Under the pieces are notes generated by a model. The model saw nothing but the letters and a program-made list of their open reading frames with translations. It was not told the origin of the DNA and did not search any database. Positions 10,541 through 21,468 of a stretch of DNA of 64,000 nucleotides are shown here, piece after piece. The DNA is from Dryococelus australis (taxonomy: Eukaryota; Arthropoda; Insecta; Phasmatodea; Phasmatidae). Position 1 is the stretch's first letter, and every line of letters starts with the position of its first letter. Where the stretch lies: the NCBI GenBank assembly GCA_029891345.1, contig CM057009.1, positions 306,219,166 through 306,283,165 of the forward strand, in the 5' to 3' direction. Made by a program: the position numbers and the translations under genes.

Positions 10541-10602
10541 GGTTCGCCTTGGTGGGAGGCGAGCAGGATAACCGCTCAGCGTACGCGGCGCCAGATAACG
10601 TT
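10541..10602 (-). mobile_element. S-family SINE, tRNA-like head of the split copy
   Basis: GGTTCGCCTTGGTGGGAGGC, GAGCAGGATAACCGCTCAGC and CGCGGCGCC are the complement of the S head. It continues precisely where the fragment ending at 9512 stops. Confidence 0.75.
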
Positions 10603-11104
10603 TAGTCGCAGTGGTCGGCTAGTAGACGAAGAAATTGCCAGTGCTAGGTGGAACAAGGTCTATAATACAAGGAAGGACAGTATATTTAGATGAGTATATT
10701 ATGTGATCACTTGCACATATTAAAAAAAAGTTTAATATTTCATTTCACCTTCATGTTTGAAGCTTTTTCCGTCAAGCCATATTTGTCTGCGTGGGAGTCA
10801 CTCACGCGCCGCGTAGGAGTAAGTGAACTGTGAACGACCTTTTTTATGGAGCTGCCTCAGACAGGCAGCTGCCAATAGCAGAGACGAAGCTTCGCATCCA
10901 GTGAGATACTTTTTTTTTTTTTTTTTTTTTTAATTTTTTCCCCGAAGCTAGCCAGCTCTGCAGATCACGCGCGGAAAATATCCACCCTGGTGTGATACTA
11001 AGGACTTTATTTCCATCTGTCAAGTACAATATAGGATACGCCACACAACATCTTTGAGTGGTGTTGCTGGTACCGAGCATTTCATTAAACACGTTGAGTG
11101 TGTT
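10603..11104. other. Spacer, nothing recognised
   Basis: It contains a T-run of about 22 bases at 10911-10932. No gene or family was recognised. Confidence 0.4.
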
Positions 11105-11683
11105 ACACTTTAAATTCTATTGAGTGGGAAACCACTAATCTACAGTCAAATGTAGCTACGAATCATTGAAAATTGTTACGCCTATAATCGGTGAGAAACC
11201 ACTGGTTGTTTCCGTCAGTCAATTCCACTGATTGCATAAGTAATGCAGCCAACAATAACGTATTTCCGATAATTACTGTTAATGCTATGCAATTCATCGT
11301 AATTTAATCAAAGAACAAATGGCTGTACCCAAGATTCGAACCAACAGTGTTCCGTATCTAGTTTGTCATCTTACCAATTGAGCCTAAGACAATGTTTACT
11401 GTTATAAGAAAATTATATTTATTTCACTGTGAATATTGGGCCAAATCAGCGAAAACAGAGAGCATTTAGTAACTGATAATCAGAGACAGATAACTAATTA
11501 ATATAGTGGTTGAATTTCACTGATCTATTTGTGATTTCCCACCGAGTGTCAAGAATGCCACTACTATAAATCACTTATTTCTCAGTTAACTTGTTTGATT
11601 CACCGGTCAGCAGTAGCTTATCAACTGACATTCAGTGAACGTTAGTCCACTGACTGATACCAGCGATTCAGATTTATTGTGTA
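11105..11683. mobile_element. Q-family TIR element (copy 1) with tRNA-like core
   Basis: The left end ACACTTTAAATTCTATTGAG and right end ACACAATAAATCTGAATCGC (complement) are imperfect TIRs. GTGGGAAACCACT and CCACTGATT palindromic motifs recur, as in copies at 32104 and 36164. A tRNA-like module lies at 11315-11395 on the minus strand. Confidence 0.6.
11315..11395 (-). other. tRNA-like module (pol III box A and B) inside Q
   Basis: On the minus strand TTAGGCTCAATTGGTAAG is close to a tRNA D-arm/box A, and TTGGTTCGAATCTTGGG carries a box B matching the GGTTCGANTCC consensus at 10 of 11. It may be a tRNA pseudogene or the head of a SINE. The acceptor stem was not verified. Confidence 0.6.
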
Positions 11684-11812
11684 CGTGGTTCATCGCAATT
11701 ATGCTACTAAATGTTACGCAATTACCTTTCGTTTTTCATTCAATTAGTAGCATTAGGATTGTTAGGACCAATATTACGTATGAATGCACTCACGTCACCA
11801 AATTTCATGCAG

Positions 11813-12388
11813 TTCAACTCATTCCGAACAAGTGTGCACATTTGTGTACATTACGCAAGCGTAGGTGATATTTTGTCCGTACTGCACACTGCGAAACTCA
11901 AAGAAGTAGAGGCCCGGTCATTTCGCGAATTCATTTGAGGACAAGTTAGAATTCAAACACATGTACATTTGACTTTATTTTCAGTTGGATCGCAGTTTGT
12001 TAGCTACGCCCTGGACGCATTTGAACGAGAAACTAATCAGCGAGAAAAACACGATCGAATGCCGTGCTGCCTGGTCTGGTGTAAAATTGGAGCATCAGCC
12101 AATGAACAACTAACTAAGGCTCGAGTACACAAAGGATTGTGGCGTCTAGCTTGGAGCCAAAGGAATTCGCGAAATTTCCGCCTCTCTACCAATGATATCA
12201 CCCGTGGATAGATGATTCGCAAACCGTTTTGCAAATCTAGTTCATATCTGGTCCATATTACTGTAGCTGAACTTATAGCCTACAGCTCATTGGTTGTGAA
12301 AACGAAATAAGTGCTGCGTCGACTAAAGTACAGCACGCATCATAAAATATTTTTTTATAACAACAGAAACCGTACATTTAAGTAGGCC
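11813..12388 (-). mobile_element. F-family MITE interrupted by a hAT MITE (copy 3)
   Basis: Left part: ACTCATTCCGAACAAGTGTG, TGTGTACATTACGCAAGCG and TACTGCACACTGCGAAACTC. The right part resumes at ACCAATGATATCACCCGTGG and ends GTAGGCCTGAAAGG. The interruption is the MITE at 11907-12188. The right TTAA is lost because the end is fused to an E element. Confidence 0.72.
11907..12188. mobile_element. hAT-like MITE nested in F
   Basis: The left end TAGAGGCCCGGTCATTTCGC and right end, complemented, TAGAGAGGCGGAAATTTCGC are TIRs with the CGCGAA motif. Length is 282 bp. Flanking octamers are too diverged to call a TSD, but both flanks are continuous F sequence. Confidence 0.78.
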
Positions 12389-12693
12389 TGAAAGGTCACG
12401 CATTAATATGTCATCAGAAGTGTTGCAATAGTGCAATATTTTGGCGTTTGCTGTACTTGTGTCTACTGTGCACTTTACAATCAGTGAACAGTGTGCTGCG
12501 TTAATATAGACGTTACCTTTATCCATTCATAAACGAGAGGCGTGGTAACTTTCACAGATAACGTTACTCGTTAGAAGACTCTCAAGACATCGGGTACTGA
12601 TTCCTCGCTGTGTACATGCAGCACTGGCCATAAATACCCTTCGTATGCAACATGTCTACGATCGTGGACACAGTTACTGAACGGGCTAACTTC
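12389..12693 (+). mobile_element. E-family TTAA MITE, left end fused (copy 1)
   Basis: GGTCACGCATTAATATGTCA, GCAGAAGTGTTGCAAT-like sequence, CGTTAGAAGACTCTCAAGAC and TACGATCGTGGACACAGTTA match copies at 14408 and 22271. The right end ACGGGCTAA is a decayed terminus. The first bases of the left TIR are missing at the F junction. Confidence 0.72.
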
Positions 12694-12937
12694 TAAAACG
12701 AGCGCTGTGGTGATTGCGTGGAAAAGAAATGAGGGACGTGAAAACGAAATGGTAGACTGATGTTCGATGTCAACTGGTAAATCGGTTTCATTTTTTTTCA
12801 GTCCCACATTAATTTATAGTCTCTGGTGTTGTAAATAAGAAAATTTTGGCTACGTGCTGTAGGCTTACTTGAGTAGAAAAAGAACTTGTTTCTTTTTCGC
12901 AAACCAGTAAGCTGTAGGCGTTGTGTTCAGTGATTAC
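12694..12937. other. Spacer, nothing recognised
   Basis: No repeat family or gene was recognised. A 78-codon minus frame overlaps it and the E element. Confidence 0.35.
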
Positions 12938-13234
12938 TAGGGACCTGCGAAATTCGCGTTATTATTTGGCATCAGGCTAAACGTCACAGCGCCGTATATA
13001 CTCGAGCCGGAGTCGTTTCTACATTAACTGCTGCATAGATGTGAAGTCACGCCATTTTTAGCTGCACTGTACGTGATTTTGACCACACTACTGTAATGCA
13101 TTCATTCATTGGCGCAGGGTTACCCAGGGCGTGTCAGATAAAGTATCGACCAATGACAAACGTATTGCAAAGGTACATGTGTTTGAAGTTTAACGTGTCC
13201 GTAAATAATAAGGCGAATTTTGCACGTCTATCTA
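12938..13234. mobile_element. A-family hAT-like MITE with perfect 8-bp TSD
   Basis: Termini are TAGGGACCTGCGAAATTCGC and GCGAATTTTGCACGTCTATC. Perfect duplications gtgattac lie at 12930-12937 and 13235-13242. The interior (CCAATGACAAACGTATTGCA) matches copies at 31811 and 52435. Confidence 0.9.
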
Positions 13235-13437
13235 GTGATTACTAGTATAAATCCAGTGATAACGGGGAGACGTAGCACGGTTTACGAATCAGTTACTCAA
13301 GGAAAAATCATTGCGCACTGAGCTTCGTGGAGTACAGTGCCGGTCAAATATCACCTCTCTGTGCACCACATCGACAGTTGGCTACGCGAGGCATGAAATG
13401 GTTAAAAAAAAAAAGAAAGACGAAACCCACATTCTAA

Positions 13438-13727
13438 CCCTTCCAGCCACCGCGTCCGCAATTATGGACACATTGCAAATGAATGAAAGTTATGACCGGA
13501 ACAGCAGGCAGGAGGGCAACAGTGCCCAGTCTTGCTCGAGGCCAAACGTATTTGTGAACTTTTCTACACCTTCTTCGTGGTGATTTTTTTAATGCCAATA
13601 TCGTCGAACAAGCAGCGCGTTGTTCATTGGCTGAGAAAAAAAAAATGCTGAACACAAATACAGTTCATACCAAAAAATTAAGCGATTGCCACACTTCAAT
13701 TCGAAAATGAATGTGTGACAGAACGGG
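13438..13727. mobile_element. Possible TTAA-type MITE remnant
   Basis: CTAACCCTTCCAGCCACCGC at the left and GTGACAGAACGGGTTAT at the right resemble decayed inverted piggyBac-like ends. There is no second copy in the window, so this is tentative. Confidence 0.3.
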
Positions 13728-13735
13728 TTATAGGA

Positions 13736-14334
13736 CTATATATTTTTTATGGGTTTTAGTAGAACATTTCAAATTAGAATATTTTATGTGTTTTAATAGG
13801 TTATGTGATGATACTTTCATTAAATATACAATGTTTAAATAAGATTTCAGTCAAAAAGCGAAACACTGAAAATCAGCGAATGAAATGTTCGACGAATCAG
13901 TGGAAAATGTCACATAATCAATAAGTGTAGGAAAACTAGCTTTTTTTTTTTCACCAAATCGTCAGATCACTTGACAGGAGTGACAGTTGGATAATTCAGG
14001 CGCTGTTAACTGAATTAAACGGTTAAATTCTCATTGACTCGTATTTAGAGTATACAAGTTTACTGGCAATTAACAGAAGCTAGGCGTAAGTTGACTGTAT
14101 CCGCGAATGCCCGACCATGCGACCCATCACTTCCGTGGATCTATGTGCTCTCATTTATTGGTTCATTCAACACCGGGCAGAACTTTCATAACTGACCGGC
14201 TCTCTGCCACTATAACGCCCAGTTGAAAGTGTCCCAATCCCTCATTTCTTTTACCTAGAACAATATACACGCCATATCCCTGTTCAGTTGCGTAATTTAC
14301 CTGTTGATGGTTTGCTGACGTTACATTAAAGTCT
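13736..14334. other. Spacer with a Q-like fragment
   Basis: Around 13850-13925 motifs AAACACTGAAAATCAGCG and GAATCAGTGGAAAATGTCAC resemble Q ends. The rest is unrecognised. Confidence 0.35.
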
Positions 14335-14945
14335 GTTCACGATAAACTGAGCTCTTTCGAAATCAACCTTAGAAAAAATTCACTGCCCCTACCTGCATAT
14401 ATTTTAACCCGTTCGGTCACGCATTAACTTGTAAGCAGAAGTGTTGCAACCGCATAATGTTTTGGTGTTTGCTGTACTTGTGTCTGCTGTACATTTAACA
14501 CTCACTGAAACACAAGCTGCGTTAATATACACGTTAGAAGACTCTCAAGGCATCGGGTACAGATTCCTCGCTGTGTACAGCACTGGACATAAATGCCCTT
14601 CGTATGCAACATTTCTACGATCGTGGATACAGTGACTAAACGTGTTAACAGGCGAACTGAGTGACATGCGCCCCAGTAAAGTTGGTAACGATGAATGGAA
14701 AGTAGTTACATAGCTTAACGTCGCATAAAAAGCGTCACGTAACCATTTGTGATAACTTAAATTATTTTCTTTATTTTCTTTTGCAATAATTTCCCAGTTG
14801 CACTTGCCCGACGCATGAATAAAGTAACCCGTCCCATGGCAATGTTAATTTTGCACAAGGCGGAGGAATGCACAATGTGCATGCAAGTAGATCTTAAGTA
14901 GGGTTTTCAAAAGTGCTCATTTTACCATGAACAGCGTGTACGCAC
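14335..14945 (+). mobile_element. C-family MITE split by an E element (copy 2)
   Basis: The left part CTGTTCACGATAAACTGAGC to CATATATTTTAA continues at CAGGCGAACTGAGTGACATG and ends near TTTACCATGAACAGCGTG. The break contains the E element 14408-14644 at a duplicated TTAA, so C is older than E here. Confidence 0.85.
14408..14644 (+). mobile_element. E-family MITE inserted at TTAA, intact ends (copy 2)
   Basis: This 237-bp element is flanked by TTAA at 14404-14407 and 14645-14648. TIRs are CCCGTTCGGTCAC (left) and, complemented, CACGTTTAGTCAC (right). The pre-insertion site inside C is evident from the other C copies. This is direct evidence for piggyBac-like integration. Confidence 0.9.
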
Positions 14946-15182
14946 GTTGCAGTGAGCCTCATGAACGACGGCAGGCAAAGCGAAATTTCTTGGTCCGTGT
15001 CATTTGAAAGACTCAGGACGGCGCAACGTTATGCCAAACACCACGCAATTAAATTAACTCCAGGCGACTAATATTGCGTCCGCAGCACTCGAAGCGTTGA
15101 ACTGTTCGCTCGCGCATTTATTTGTCGGGAGATGTGTTGCAGTCACGTAACGTTCCCGTTCCATGCTAGGAGCAAAGAATAG

Positions 15183-15428
15183 CCGAGTACACAGAAGTGA
15201 AATAGCGAGGCGGTTCCATTTAATGTGAGCCTGCCCTTTCGCTGACTGGCTGCGCAAGGCTCTGGAAGGAGCCTTGCTGCTGATTGGTTACATAGAGTTT
15301 TGAAATCGTTTCCTTTGGACTGTACTACCAGCTGGTGAGCAAGTTACTAGGCGCTTATCGGCCAACGAGAGTCCAACATGTTGCTGGCCAGTGCCAGCAT
15401 TCTGCTAACGAACTTCTGTTCGTCAGCA
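15183..15428 (-). mobile_element. H-family repeat (copy 5)
   Basis: Reverse copy: AGTACACAGAAGTGAAATAG, GCTGACTGGCTGCGCAAGGC, GCTGATTGGTTACATAG, TTACTAGGCGCTTATCGGCC and CAACATGTTGCTGGCCAGTG. Confidence 0.72.
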
Positions 15429-15665
15429 GATATAAATATATTTATTTATTTATTTATCTCCATTCAAGGCAAGCAACAAATAAGTCGTTTAGTATCCATT
15501 ACCGCAGAAATGTCAGTTATATTCGTTCTTCCAACCTACCTCTGTGCAAATAGTCCATATTACTTTGGACACGACTAACGTGCTCTACAGTATTCATTAC
15601 CGGCCTACAGCCAACAGAGCGTCGAGTTCATAGTTTCCGAATCACATGTCTTTACGTATGTAACT

Positions 15666-16034
15666 GGGGCCGCGGTATGTAGTGGTCAGACTTTTTTTTT
15701 AAATTATTTCATTAGCCCTACTTAGCAGCACAGCCATTCAGGGTGTTCAATTCTATAATGGGTAAAACAATTTAACAAACAGTATATAAGTTATATAAAT
15801 TCACCTTTTTTTTTTGGTGGGAGGGTGGCTGTTCGTCTGATCGTCCGTAATTTAAGCTACAAATTCTATTTTTATTCGCCTCCCACCTAGGGGAACCGGG
15901 TTCGATTCCCGGTGGATTAGCACTTGGGAATCATGCCGGACGATGCCACTGATCAACGGGTTTTCTCAAGTATATCCTGTTTCCCTCGTCCTTGGATTTC
16001 AGTGCTTCTCTATACTCATCTCACTTTACCTTCC
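15666..16034 (+). mobile_element. S-family SINE with an internal insertion
   Basis: The head starts TGGGGCCGCGGTATGTAGTG and breaks off after GTGGTCAGA. It resumes at CGCCTCCCACCTAGGGGAAC with box B GGTTCGATTCCC, then the body (GGACGATGCCACTGATCAAC). About 185 bp of unrelated AT-rich DNA (15691-15876) interrupts the anticodon-arm equivalent. The 3' end fades into unrelated sequence. Confidence 0.78.
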
Positions 16035-17512
16035 CCAGCAGCAACATACATTGAGCCAACGGTTGGAATTTGGTTGGAAAGGTTGGCTGAACGTTGTGTC
16101 GGAACACGAATATTAAAACAACAATGGCCCAACGAAACATGCCAACAGGAAACTTATACCCGCGACATGTTCACAGATTACTTAGCACTGTTATGAAAAC
16201 CATGTCACCAAATCAGAAGAGGCTAGAACATACTGCAAGTTGATCTGTGCGACATTGCTGCGGCGCCGTCGCTCTAAGTGCTACGATTTGCAAACCTGCT
16301 ACGCTGTAAACGTTCTTTTCTCGCAGCTCGGATTCTGATTCCTTCCTCCTTTCGTTTCCCCGACCCTACTCACCCTCCTGGCTCGTCACTCTTTCATTGT
16401 AGGGTGGGTCATTCGATCAGCTGGGCTGTTAAGCGGTGACCTTGCCGTCATTCTGCCTGAGCAATTGGAAGGCCTCCGCATCGACCTCTCCACCACTGCA
16501 GTTTTCATCATGGAAATCAACGTGACATAACAAATTGTAACACCTGCAAAACGCACGATTAATTTTCATATATGAGAATTTTTGATAGCATAAATTTCAG
16601 TTTAGTTAGGCGGGGAAGATGGGAAGACACGACGAGTCGTGGGCAGTTTTCCTATTAAAAGTTCTTTAGTTGTGTGCTACGAAGTAGTTGATTTTCAGTA
16701 ATATTGTAGTGGGTGCACGGTTCTGTAGAGTTCCTTGTTCTGTGTTTTGATTGCGTGTGATATCTAGTTTATGTGTAAGGAACGGGGTTTGGAGTATTGC
16801 CATGTGTGTTTGCAGTCGCACATGCCTAGATTGTCTTTATTCTCGCTGCCCCATTCGGCTGGCCCGGTCGACCAGGTTTCGTAAGTGATAGCCTGTCCAC
16901 ACCTAGCCGCGCCGCTTTGGTAGCATTTTAAAAATAGCTTTGCGTGTTTTTTTTCAGCCAGGCGCTATGTACGGCCCACGGCATTTTTCGGGTGGCGCCT
17001 GGATGATTAACTCATTTTAATGGTAATTGTATTCAGTATTTTAGTCTGTGGTTTCAATTGCAGTGCCCTTGGATGGGTTTAGTGTCCCTAAATGGCGCAG
17101 TTAGGCTAGTTGTTAATTTTTATATGGGTTGGATTTTTCTGGTATTATTGTGTGCGCCTAGTACTATTTCTAGAACGTTGGAATTAATTTGTGTAACAAC
17201 TAAAGTGAAGAGCCACTGGGTCAATGAAAATTTGTAATCATTTTCGAAGCTGTGTTAAGCTTCACGGCGAAGGCCACTTATGTACAATTTGCTCTAAAAA
17301 AATTCAGTATTGTAAGATATTTTTGGTGGTAAATAATTTTTTATACAATTATTTTATATTACGTGTGTAATCTTTTAATAACTTTCATCAGTATTTTTTG
17401 TATACCCACGAACTCTCATGTACAGTGATTGGGCAGGTGAAATAAATTGTTTAAAAGTGTTTCTCGTATGTTATTTGTAAAAGTGTTGCTGAATTTCCGG
17501 TACATCTTTTCT
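16035..17512. other. Long region without recognised repeats; weak exon-like ORFs
   Basis: This 1.5-kb block is less AT-rich around 16250-16530. A plus frame is open without an ATG at 16339-16530 (63 codons). A minus segment at 16429-16495 follows an acceptor-like CTGCAG and reads GGEVDAEAFQLLRQND then GKVTA and a stop. Neither is recognised with confidence. GTTGG motifs recur at 16050-16090. Confidence 0.35.
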
Positions 17513-17566
17513 TAAAACCCCGGTGTTAAGAGCCCCCCCAAATCTCTCCACTCAACTCCACTACAT
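17513..17566 (+). mobile_element. S-family SINE 3'-end fragment
   Basis: AAAACCCCGGTGTTAAGAGC followed by CCAAATCTCTCCACTCAACT is the terminal part of S. The rest is missing. Confidence 0.6.
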
Positions 17567-17769
17567 GTGCAACGTGATAAGCAAACCATCGTGTTCATTT
17601 GAGTTACTGAATAATATTTTCTCATCTCAGGGAATTTATTGTTAATGTATGTACCGTTAAGGGTTCTTGTAATATTCTGATTGATAGTATAGAAACAATG
17701 AACGATATTCACGTCGGATTTGTTTTCAAGTAAAATAAATTGTCATACTAGTATATCCTGAGCTATAGC

Positions 17770-18056
17770 TAGGGATAGGAAAACTTCGCGAGTTCAATGA
17801 GCTGTAGGTTAGACTCCACAGTCCTGTGTATACGCGAGCCTCAGTTGTTTGATCACTGGCTGCTGTCTTAGAGAGTAGACAGTGTTACTCCACACCTGGC
17901 GGTATACTTGTTTCCTTACAGATCCGTTATTGTCTCAGAATAGTCCAGGGCGTGTCTAATAAACTACGATCCAATTGCAGCAAACTCAACTTCAGTGTAC
18001 AGGTGTTTGGCGTCTACCTTGTCCTGAAATGAACTCGCGAGATGTTCCTATCCCCA
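17770..18056. mobile_element. M3-family hAT-like MITE (copy 2)
   Basis: Termini are TAGGGATAGGAAAACTTCGC and CTCGCGAGATGTTCCTATCC. Flanks gctatagc and gatagagc match at 6 of 8. The interior GTCCAGGGCGTGTCTAATAA matches the copy at 46976. Confidence 0.82.
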
Positions 18057-18061
18057 GATAG

Positions 18062-18745
18062 AGCACAGAGTAGATAAGTACACAGAGACGAAATGGAGTG
18101 GCGTTTCCTTAGATGTGTACGTGGCAATTCTCTGATTGGCTGCGTGAGGCTCTGGGGACGAACCTTCTATCTGACTGGCTACTGTATGCTGCGCAAGATG
18201 ACCAACTGTCTAGGTTGTCAACTGGTAACCGCTGTTCACGATAAAGAGAGCACTTTTGAAATCACCCGTATAAAAAAGTCACTGCTCCTATCTGCATCTA
18301 TTTTAACGGGTGCCCTGAGTTAGATAAGCCCCGTAAAGTTGGTAACGAGGGAGGGAAAGTAGTTCCATATCTTAACGTCGAATAAGAAATGTTGGGTAAC
18401 CATTTGCGATAACTTGAATTATTCCTTTCGCTTTCTAGGATTTTTTTAATGCATCGATGTGTAAAAATTACAAGATTTGTAAAATATTAACTTTTCTAAT
18501 ATTCCCACAGTGTCACCTAACCAACGCATGAATGAAGTGATGTACGCGAAAATGTTAATTTTTCGTAAGGCGGAGGAATAAACGACGTGCTTACAAGTAG
18601 ATCTTCAGCACGGTTTTCAAAAGTACTAATTTTACCGTGAATAGCCTATATGAATGTTTCACAAGACGCTGATTGGCGAACGGCATTCCGACATGTTGTT
18701 GGCGAGTGACGCCATTTTGCTGGCGTGTGTGTGTCCGGAGATTGC
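18062..18745 (-). mobile_element. H-family repeat split by a C element (copy 6)
   Basis: The left part CAGAGTAGATAAGTACACAG through GATTGGCTGCGTGAGGCTC continues, after the C element, at AGACGCTGATTGGCGAACGG and GACGCCATTTTGCTGGCG. H is therefore older than the inserted C. Confidence 0.78.
18229..18652 (+). mobile_element. C-family MITE nested in H (copy 3)
   Basis: The left end CCGCTGTTCACGATAAAGAG and right end TTTTACCGTGAATAGCCTAT are TIRs. The interior has CCTATCTGCATCTATTTTAA, GTAAAGTTGGTAACGAGG and GTAGATCTTCAGCACGG. Confidence 0.82.
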
Positions 18746-18775
18746 GGACATAAACGCCTGCTTCACGACTGCATT

Positions 18776-19152
18776 CTAAACCCTTTGGGTGCCGTCGACC
18801 TTAAAACTACGTCGCCTGAAATTAAGTGAGTTGTATGGAGTTTGCCGCGACATAACGGCTTCCGCTTTCTTCGAGGACCCGTGCTAATAAATGTTACTTC
18901 GGCACCAGTTTTCATACGGTTCTCTCTCGAACGTAGTATTATATCACCAACACTCAAAGTGTAAATCACCCAAATGAACAGGACGGACTGTATACCATTC
19001 TTCGTAGGAAAGACCGTTTGATTGGACACTCCTAACTATCGGAATCGTACTGGCAGAGATGAATATTGTTCATTAACAAACGTGTCCGGTGTTATGTGAA
19101 CCGATAGGGCTGTTATAAATGGTAATACAGAACCCAGCAGGACTGATGGTAA
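18776..19152. other. Spacer starting with a piggyBac-like terminus
   Basis: CTAAACCCTTTGGGTGCCG at 18776 resembles the left end of a TTAA element, but no matching right end was found. An 88-codon minus frame (18763-19029) has no recognised domain. Confidence 0.3.
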
Positions 19153-19572
19153 AGGCAGTTCACGGTAAACTGAGCACTTTTGAACGCCCTTCTTAAGATC
19201 TACTTGTCTGCACGTTGTGTGTTATGCCGCGTTATGTAAAATTAACACTGCCAGGAGCCTCATCATTTAATTCGTGTCGGTCAAGTAATTATTATTAAAT
19301 ATTAGAAAAGTAAATTTTTCACAAATATGCTAATTCTTACAGTTAGGTGCATTAAAAAAAGTAAATCTAAAGAAATATTTTATTATGTTATCACAAATGG
19401 TTAACTAACTCTTATAATTCAACGTTAGACATTGAACTACTTTCCCTCCGTCGTAACCAACTTTACTGGGGGCATGTCACTCAGTGTGACCGTTGAAATA
19501 CTTGCAGGTAGGAGCAGTGATATTTTCAAAGGCTGATTTCAAAAGGGCTCACTTTATTGCGAACAGTCTTTA
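19153..19572 (-). mobile_element. C-family MITE, reverse (copy 4)
   Basis: It begins GCAGTTCACGGTAAACTGAG and runs through CTTAAGATCTACTTGTCTGC, CCAACTTTACTGGGGGCATG and TGCAGGTAGGAGCAGTGA to CTCACTTTATTGCGAACAG. The 53-bp tandem array starts immediately after. Confidence 0.78.
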
Positions 19573-19573
19573 A

Positions 19574-19890
19574 TGCAGTTATGAATATAGACTATACGTT
19601 TCTAGCTTTTCTTCATTTCCAGTAAATGCAGTTATGAATACAGACGATACGTTTCTAGCTTTTCTTCATTTCCAGTAAATGCAATTATGAATATAGACGA
19701 TACGTTTCTAGCTTTTCTTCATTTCCAGTAAATGCAGTTATGAATATAGACGATACGTTTCTAGCTTTTCTTCATTTCCAGTAAATGCAGTTATGAATAT
19801 AGACGATACGTTTCTAGCTTTCTTAATTTCCAGTAAATGCAGTTATGAATATAGACGATACGTTTCTAGCTTTTCTTCATTTCCAGTAAA
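19574..19890 (+). repeat. Tandem array, six units of 53 bp
   Basis: Units start at 19574, 19627, 19680, 19733, 19786 and 19838. Each reads TGCAGTTATGAATATAGACG, then ATACGTTTCTAGC, then TTTTCTTCATTTCCAGTAAA. Units differ by one to a few substitutions; the fifth is one base shorter. Near identity implies recent expansion. TTTCCAG ends give a repeated acceptor-like motif, probably by chance. Confidence 0.95.
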
Positions 19891-20390
19891 TCTCTTCCGC
19901 ATTCAAAGTGTTTTGTTACTTTATGGCTTTAGCGAAGGTGATAACTCAAAAGTGTTTAACAAAGGGGTTTTTCAAAATACGTACGTCACAGAAATTTGCA
20001 CGTCTTACTAGTTTCACGAAATCGTATTTGATGTTAATAATTTTCACTACTGCTATACGCTTACGAAAACACAATTTTTACGTATCCTTATACGGATCGG
20101 TTCTATAGGTTAATAATGATGGGTAAACTTATTTTTATGCTCCAGAAAAAACTGAAGTACGCATGCGTAAACTAAACATCTTCTTATTCTAAACTCACAT
20201 TAGTATAAGGCTTTCTTAGGTGCACACGTCATTGTGTTTTTAGCAGTATTTATTTGTTAATTTTTGCCTGGAACGTAGACTTTCATTATTTTATTTAGTT
20301 TGCTTTGTTTAGATTTTTATATCATTTTATTTCAATTCATTTCACAAAGAACAACAATCAATTTCAACCGTGTTCAAAACAGATTTAATG
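19891..20390. other. Spacer, nothing recognised
   Basis: AT-rich; only short frames read out of the tandem array. Confidence 0.4.
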
Positions 20391-20400
20391 TTTGGAGTGT

Positions 20401-20666
20401 GGGGCCGCGGTGGCTGAGCGGTTAGCCTGCTCCCCCCCCCCCCCCCCCACCATGGCAAACCGGGTTTAATCCCCAGCCGAGTCACTACATGATTTTTGCA
20501 AGTGGGAATAGTGTCGGACGATGCCCCTGGCCGACAGGTTTTCTCGGGGATCTCCCGTTTCTCACGACCCTTCATTTCGGTGCTGCTCCATACTCACCTC
20601 AATCCCTCTCATCGGCTCTAAAGACCTCGCTGTTAAGAGGCGCCCAAATCTCTTCACCACTCAGTT
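20401..20666 (+). mobile_element. S-family SINE, full length, 10-bp TSD
   Basis: The head GGGGCCGCGGTGGCTGAGCG gives a canonical box A region and GGGTTTAATCCCC a box B. A C-run of about 18 bases (20431-20448) sits in the anticodon-loop position. The body ends AAATCTCTTCACCACTCAG. Perfect duplications tttggagtgt lie at 20391-20400 and 20667-20676. Confidence 0.92.
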
Positions 20667-20676
20667 TTTGGAGTGT

Positions 20677-21468
20677 TGATTTTTTATCTGGCCATAACAT
20701 ATGGGAACGAATTATTTTAATAGGAATAAATATATAAATCTATTTATTTTGATTGATTATTTCGATATGTTTTTATTATTTTCGAATCAATTTCAAATAC
20801 ACGAGAACATACGCTTTCAATGTACTCGTATCAGTGATCGATGACGTTCTAATTCTGGTACTTGGCGTTAGTCCAGTCCCATCTACCCGGATGTAGTATC
20901 TTCGTTCACGGCAAGGTTTGTTTTTAAGCGTCAATTGATATACGGTTAGGCTTCATTTCACTTTGTGTGTTGTTCTAACTACGTACTGTAGCATCAAATG
21001 CGCAGGATAATTGATTACTGACTTGAAAATTATTACAGGACGTTTGAACAGCCGCGCACTCTGTTTTTACTTCACTGCGAAATGTTTCGTTTTTCATCTC
21101 TACGAAGGAATAAAGTTGGTTATCAAATAATAAGGAAAATTTTAAATTGCTATTACATACGGTGTAAATTTTTCCTGTTAGTACATTTAATTTCGTAAAT
21201 TACAAAGTAATATAGTCTATCCAATATAAGTACACGATCAATTTAACCTAAAAAAAAAAGGCCCTTTTATGTAAACAGGCGAATAAAGCGTTTGTGATGC
21301 ATGACGTATTTAGGAGACACCGAACAACACATACTTGGTGTGACTCTTTACAAGTTTGTTTCAAAAAGTGTTAAAAAAAAACCCGCCAGCAGGCTATAAT
21401 TCGTTGATAAACGATAGAATGGAAAGTGTATGAGTTAAATGAATACCGTTCATAGTATATGCGTATTT
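20677..21468. other. Spacer, nothing recognised
   Basis: About 790 bp of AT-rich DNA with no gene and no repeat family that I can match. Confidence 0.4.

Noticed and set aside
11315..11395. Functional nuclear tRNA gene
   Set aside because: Box A and B fit, but I could not confirm paired acceptor and anticodon stems, and it sits inside a repeat with sister copies.
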